Part shown: one piece after another, positions 51,396-52,097 of the stretch
Layout: each line of letters opens with the position of its first letter
Numbering within the stretch: the first letter of the stretch is position 1
Source: Ornatilinea sp.
Lineage (GTDB): Bacteria > Chloroflexota > Anaerolineae > Anaerolineales > Anaerolineaceae
Assembly (NCBI GenBank): GCA_018433975.1
Contig: JAHDQE010000049.1
Coordinates: forward strand, 1-52,097
DNA: 52,097 bases
Direction: 5' to 3'
The notes under the pieces: model-generated
Databases searched by the model: none
Told to the model about the DNA's origin: nothing
What the model saw: only the letters and a program-made list of their open reading frames with translations
Translations under genes and position numbers: made by a program

Positions 51396-51962
51396 TCATG
51401 CCCCCTGATTTGTTCCCGTTTTCTCCAGAATTTCCAGCAATTTCATAATTGTATTCCAGCTGCGGATGGTCATGGATTTGTAGGCCGGTGTTCCCACGAT
51501 TTTACTGAGCCGGCTCCTGGTGCGCATTGAGCTAAGACGTTGTGAGTAGATGACACCATCACCAAGCCAGACTTCATCGACTCCCTCGCGGGGGTCGAAT
51601 ACAGACATCGCCTGGGCCAAATCAATACCCATCAAAAAGATTGCATCGCTGTGGTATTTCTCAGGTTGCTCTCCAAAACCTTTGGGTTTGTTATGGATAA
51701 TGGCCTGGAATTGATTGTAAGTCAGCACCAAAACCTTGATGAATCCGTCATCCAGTTCGAAATTCTCCGGTAAAACCATTTCGAGTTGATCTTTTACCGC
51801 ATTGGCGGGTTTGTCAGAATTTAAGATTACATTTCCACTGGCAATATATGTCGAAACATTCGCAAAACCCTGTTCTTCCAGGCATTTTCTCAAACCCATC
51901 ATCGGCACAATATTTTTCCCACCAACATTGATGCCTCGTATAAGTATTACATAAGTGTTCAT
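51396..51962 (-). CDS. DUF1697 family protein
   Basis: A 188-residue protein. MNTYVILIRGINVGGKNIVP, then GFANVSTYIASGNVILNS and RSRLSKIVGTPAYKSMTIRS (followed by WNT) are diagnostic of DUF1697. The family is common as single genes and has no established function. GGAGAAATG gives the ribosome binding site directly before the ATG. The gene begins 26 nt from the right-hand insertion sequence. Confidence 0.95.
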   Translation of the reverse strand: MNTYVILIRGINVGGKNIVPMMGLRKCLEEQGFANVSTYIASGNVILNSDKPANAVKDQLEMVLPENFELDDGFIKVLVLTYNQFQAIIHNKPKGFGEQPEKYHSDAIFLMGIDLAQAMSVFDPREGVDEVWLGDGVIYSQRLSSMRTRSRLSKIVGTPAYKSMTIRSWNTIMKLLEILEKTGTNQGA

Positions 51963-51988
51963 TTCTCCTTATTTCCTTATGCCCTTGC

Positions 51989-52097
51989 TGTCAACATCCC
52001 AGTTTTAGTACCACCTGAAAGTGGAGACCATTATGATTTGATCGCCATAAACTGATATGGCGGTAGTCCTCCCAGTGCTTCGTGAGGACGAACTGCA
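51989..52097 (-). mobile_element. 3' end of an IS3-family insertion sequence (right copy)
   Basis: The terminal TGTCAACATCCCAGTTTTAG starts at 51989, and the element runs off the window. It is the reverse complement of 78-186 with only two base differences seen. The two copies face inwards with their 3' ends, so the 51.8 kb between them is bracketed by inverted repeats. Confidence 0.9.
52031..52097 (-). CDS. IS3-family transposase OrfB, extreme C-terminus
   Basis: The last 21 residues are RPHEALGGLPPYQFMAIKS and a stop, with AV before them. The sequence matches the IS3 OrfB consensus better than the left copy. The rest lies outside the window. Confidence 0.85.
   Translation of the reverse strand, partial: AVRPHEALGGLPPYQFMAIKS

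Noticed and set aside
1..52097. Composite transposon made of the two IS copies
   Set aside because: The span is very long, cargo includes ordinary genes, only one end of each element is visible and no target duplication can be seen. An assembly limit or two independent insertions is simpler.

Overview
This 52-kb window looks like an accessory region of a mid-GC bacterium, most likely a member of Chloroflexota, class Anaerolineae. That placement is an inference. It rests on the low-complexity Thr/Pro linkers after lipoprotein signal peptides, the many NarX/NarL-type two-component pairs, the seven-helix sensor proteins and the many one-gene transcription units. No rRNA, tRNA, ribosomal protein or other marker gene is present to settle it. 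Both ends lie inside copies of one IS3-family element in opposite orientation, so the window is probably a piece of assembly bounded by a repeat.

Layout: 1-186 is the 3' end of the first IS copy. 0.5-4.3 kb is a minus-strand run: an MDR oxidoreductase, small membrane proteins, an alpha/beta hydrolase and a receiver-only regulator. 4.5-10.5 kb holds two sensor kinase/response regulator pairs around an ammonium transporter. 10.6-15.2 kb is a minus-strand set of small enzymes (GNAT, ABM monooxygenase, hydrolase, PhzF, deoxynucleoside-kinase-like, DUF7000-like). 15.6-22.4 kb is a plus-strand unit: a membrane histidine kinase, a LuxR-type regulator, a pseudo-receiver and a 1308-residue secreted repeat protein. 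22.6-28.4 kb has a methyltransferase-like membrane protein, two lipoproteins, a peptidase-like hydrolase and two decayed genes (CPBP protease and folD). 28.4-31.6 kb has AraC-GyrI, a flavin reductase-GyrI fusion and intact folD. 31.9-41.8 kb has membrane proteins, a TPR/zinc-ribbon protein, a diguanylate cyclase, a double CDGSH protein, a RibD_C reductase, a methyltransferase and uracil-DNA glycosylase. 41.9-49.9 kb is a minus-strand set of single genes (pentapeptide, VanZ-like, lspA, two lipoproteins, a broken cyclase-like gene) separated by attC-like inverted repeats, with a plus-strand diguanylate cyclase in the middle. 50.3-52.1 kb has an ATPase, a DUF1697 protein and the second IS copy.

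Two kinds of non-coding structure organise the region. First, at least twelve copies of a hairpin-led repeat (core like AAAAAGCGCTCTCCCAATGG) lie between genes, all in one orientation. Most act plausibly as terminators of minus-strand genes, and several are followed by a TATAAT promoter. Second, imperfect inverted repeats with integron-like core sites (GTTRRRY/RYYYAAC) lie between minus-strand genes, often 7-25 nt after a stop codon and 13-30 nt before the next start. Together with duplicated gene ends and remnants, they suggest a region built by cassette-like gain, duplication and loss. No integron integrase is in the window.
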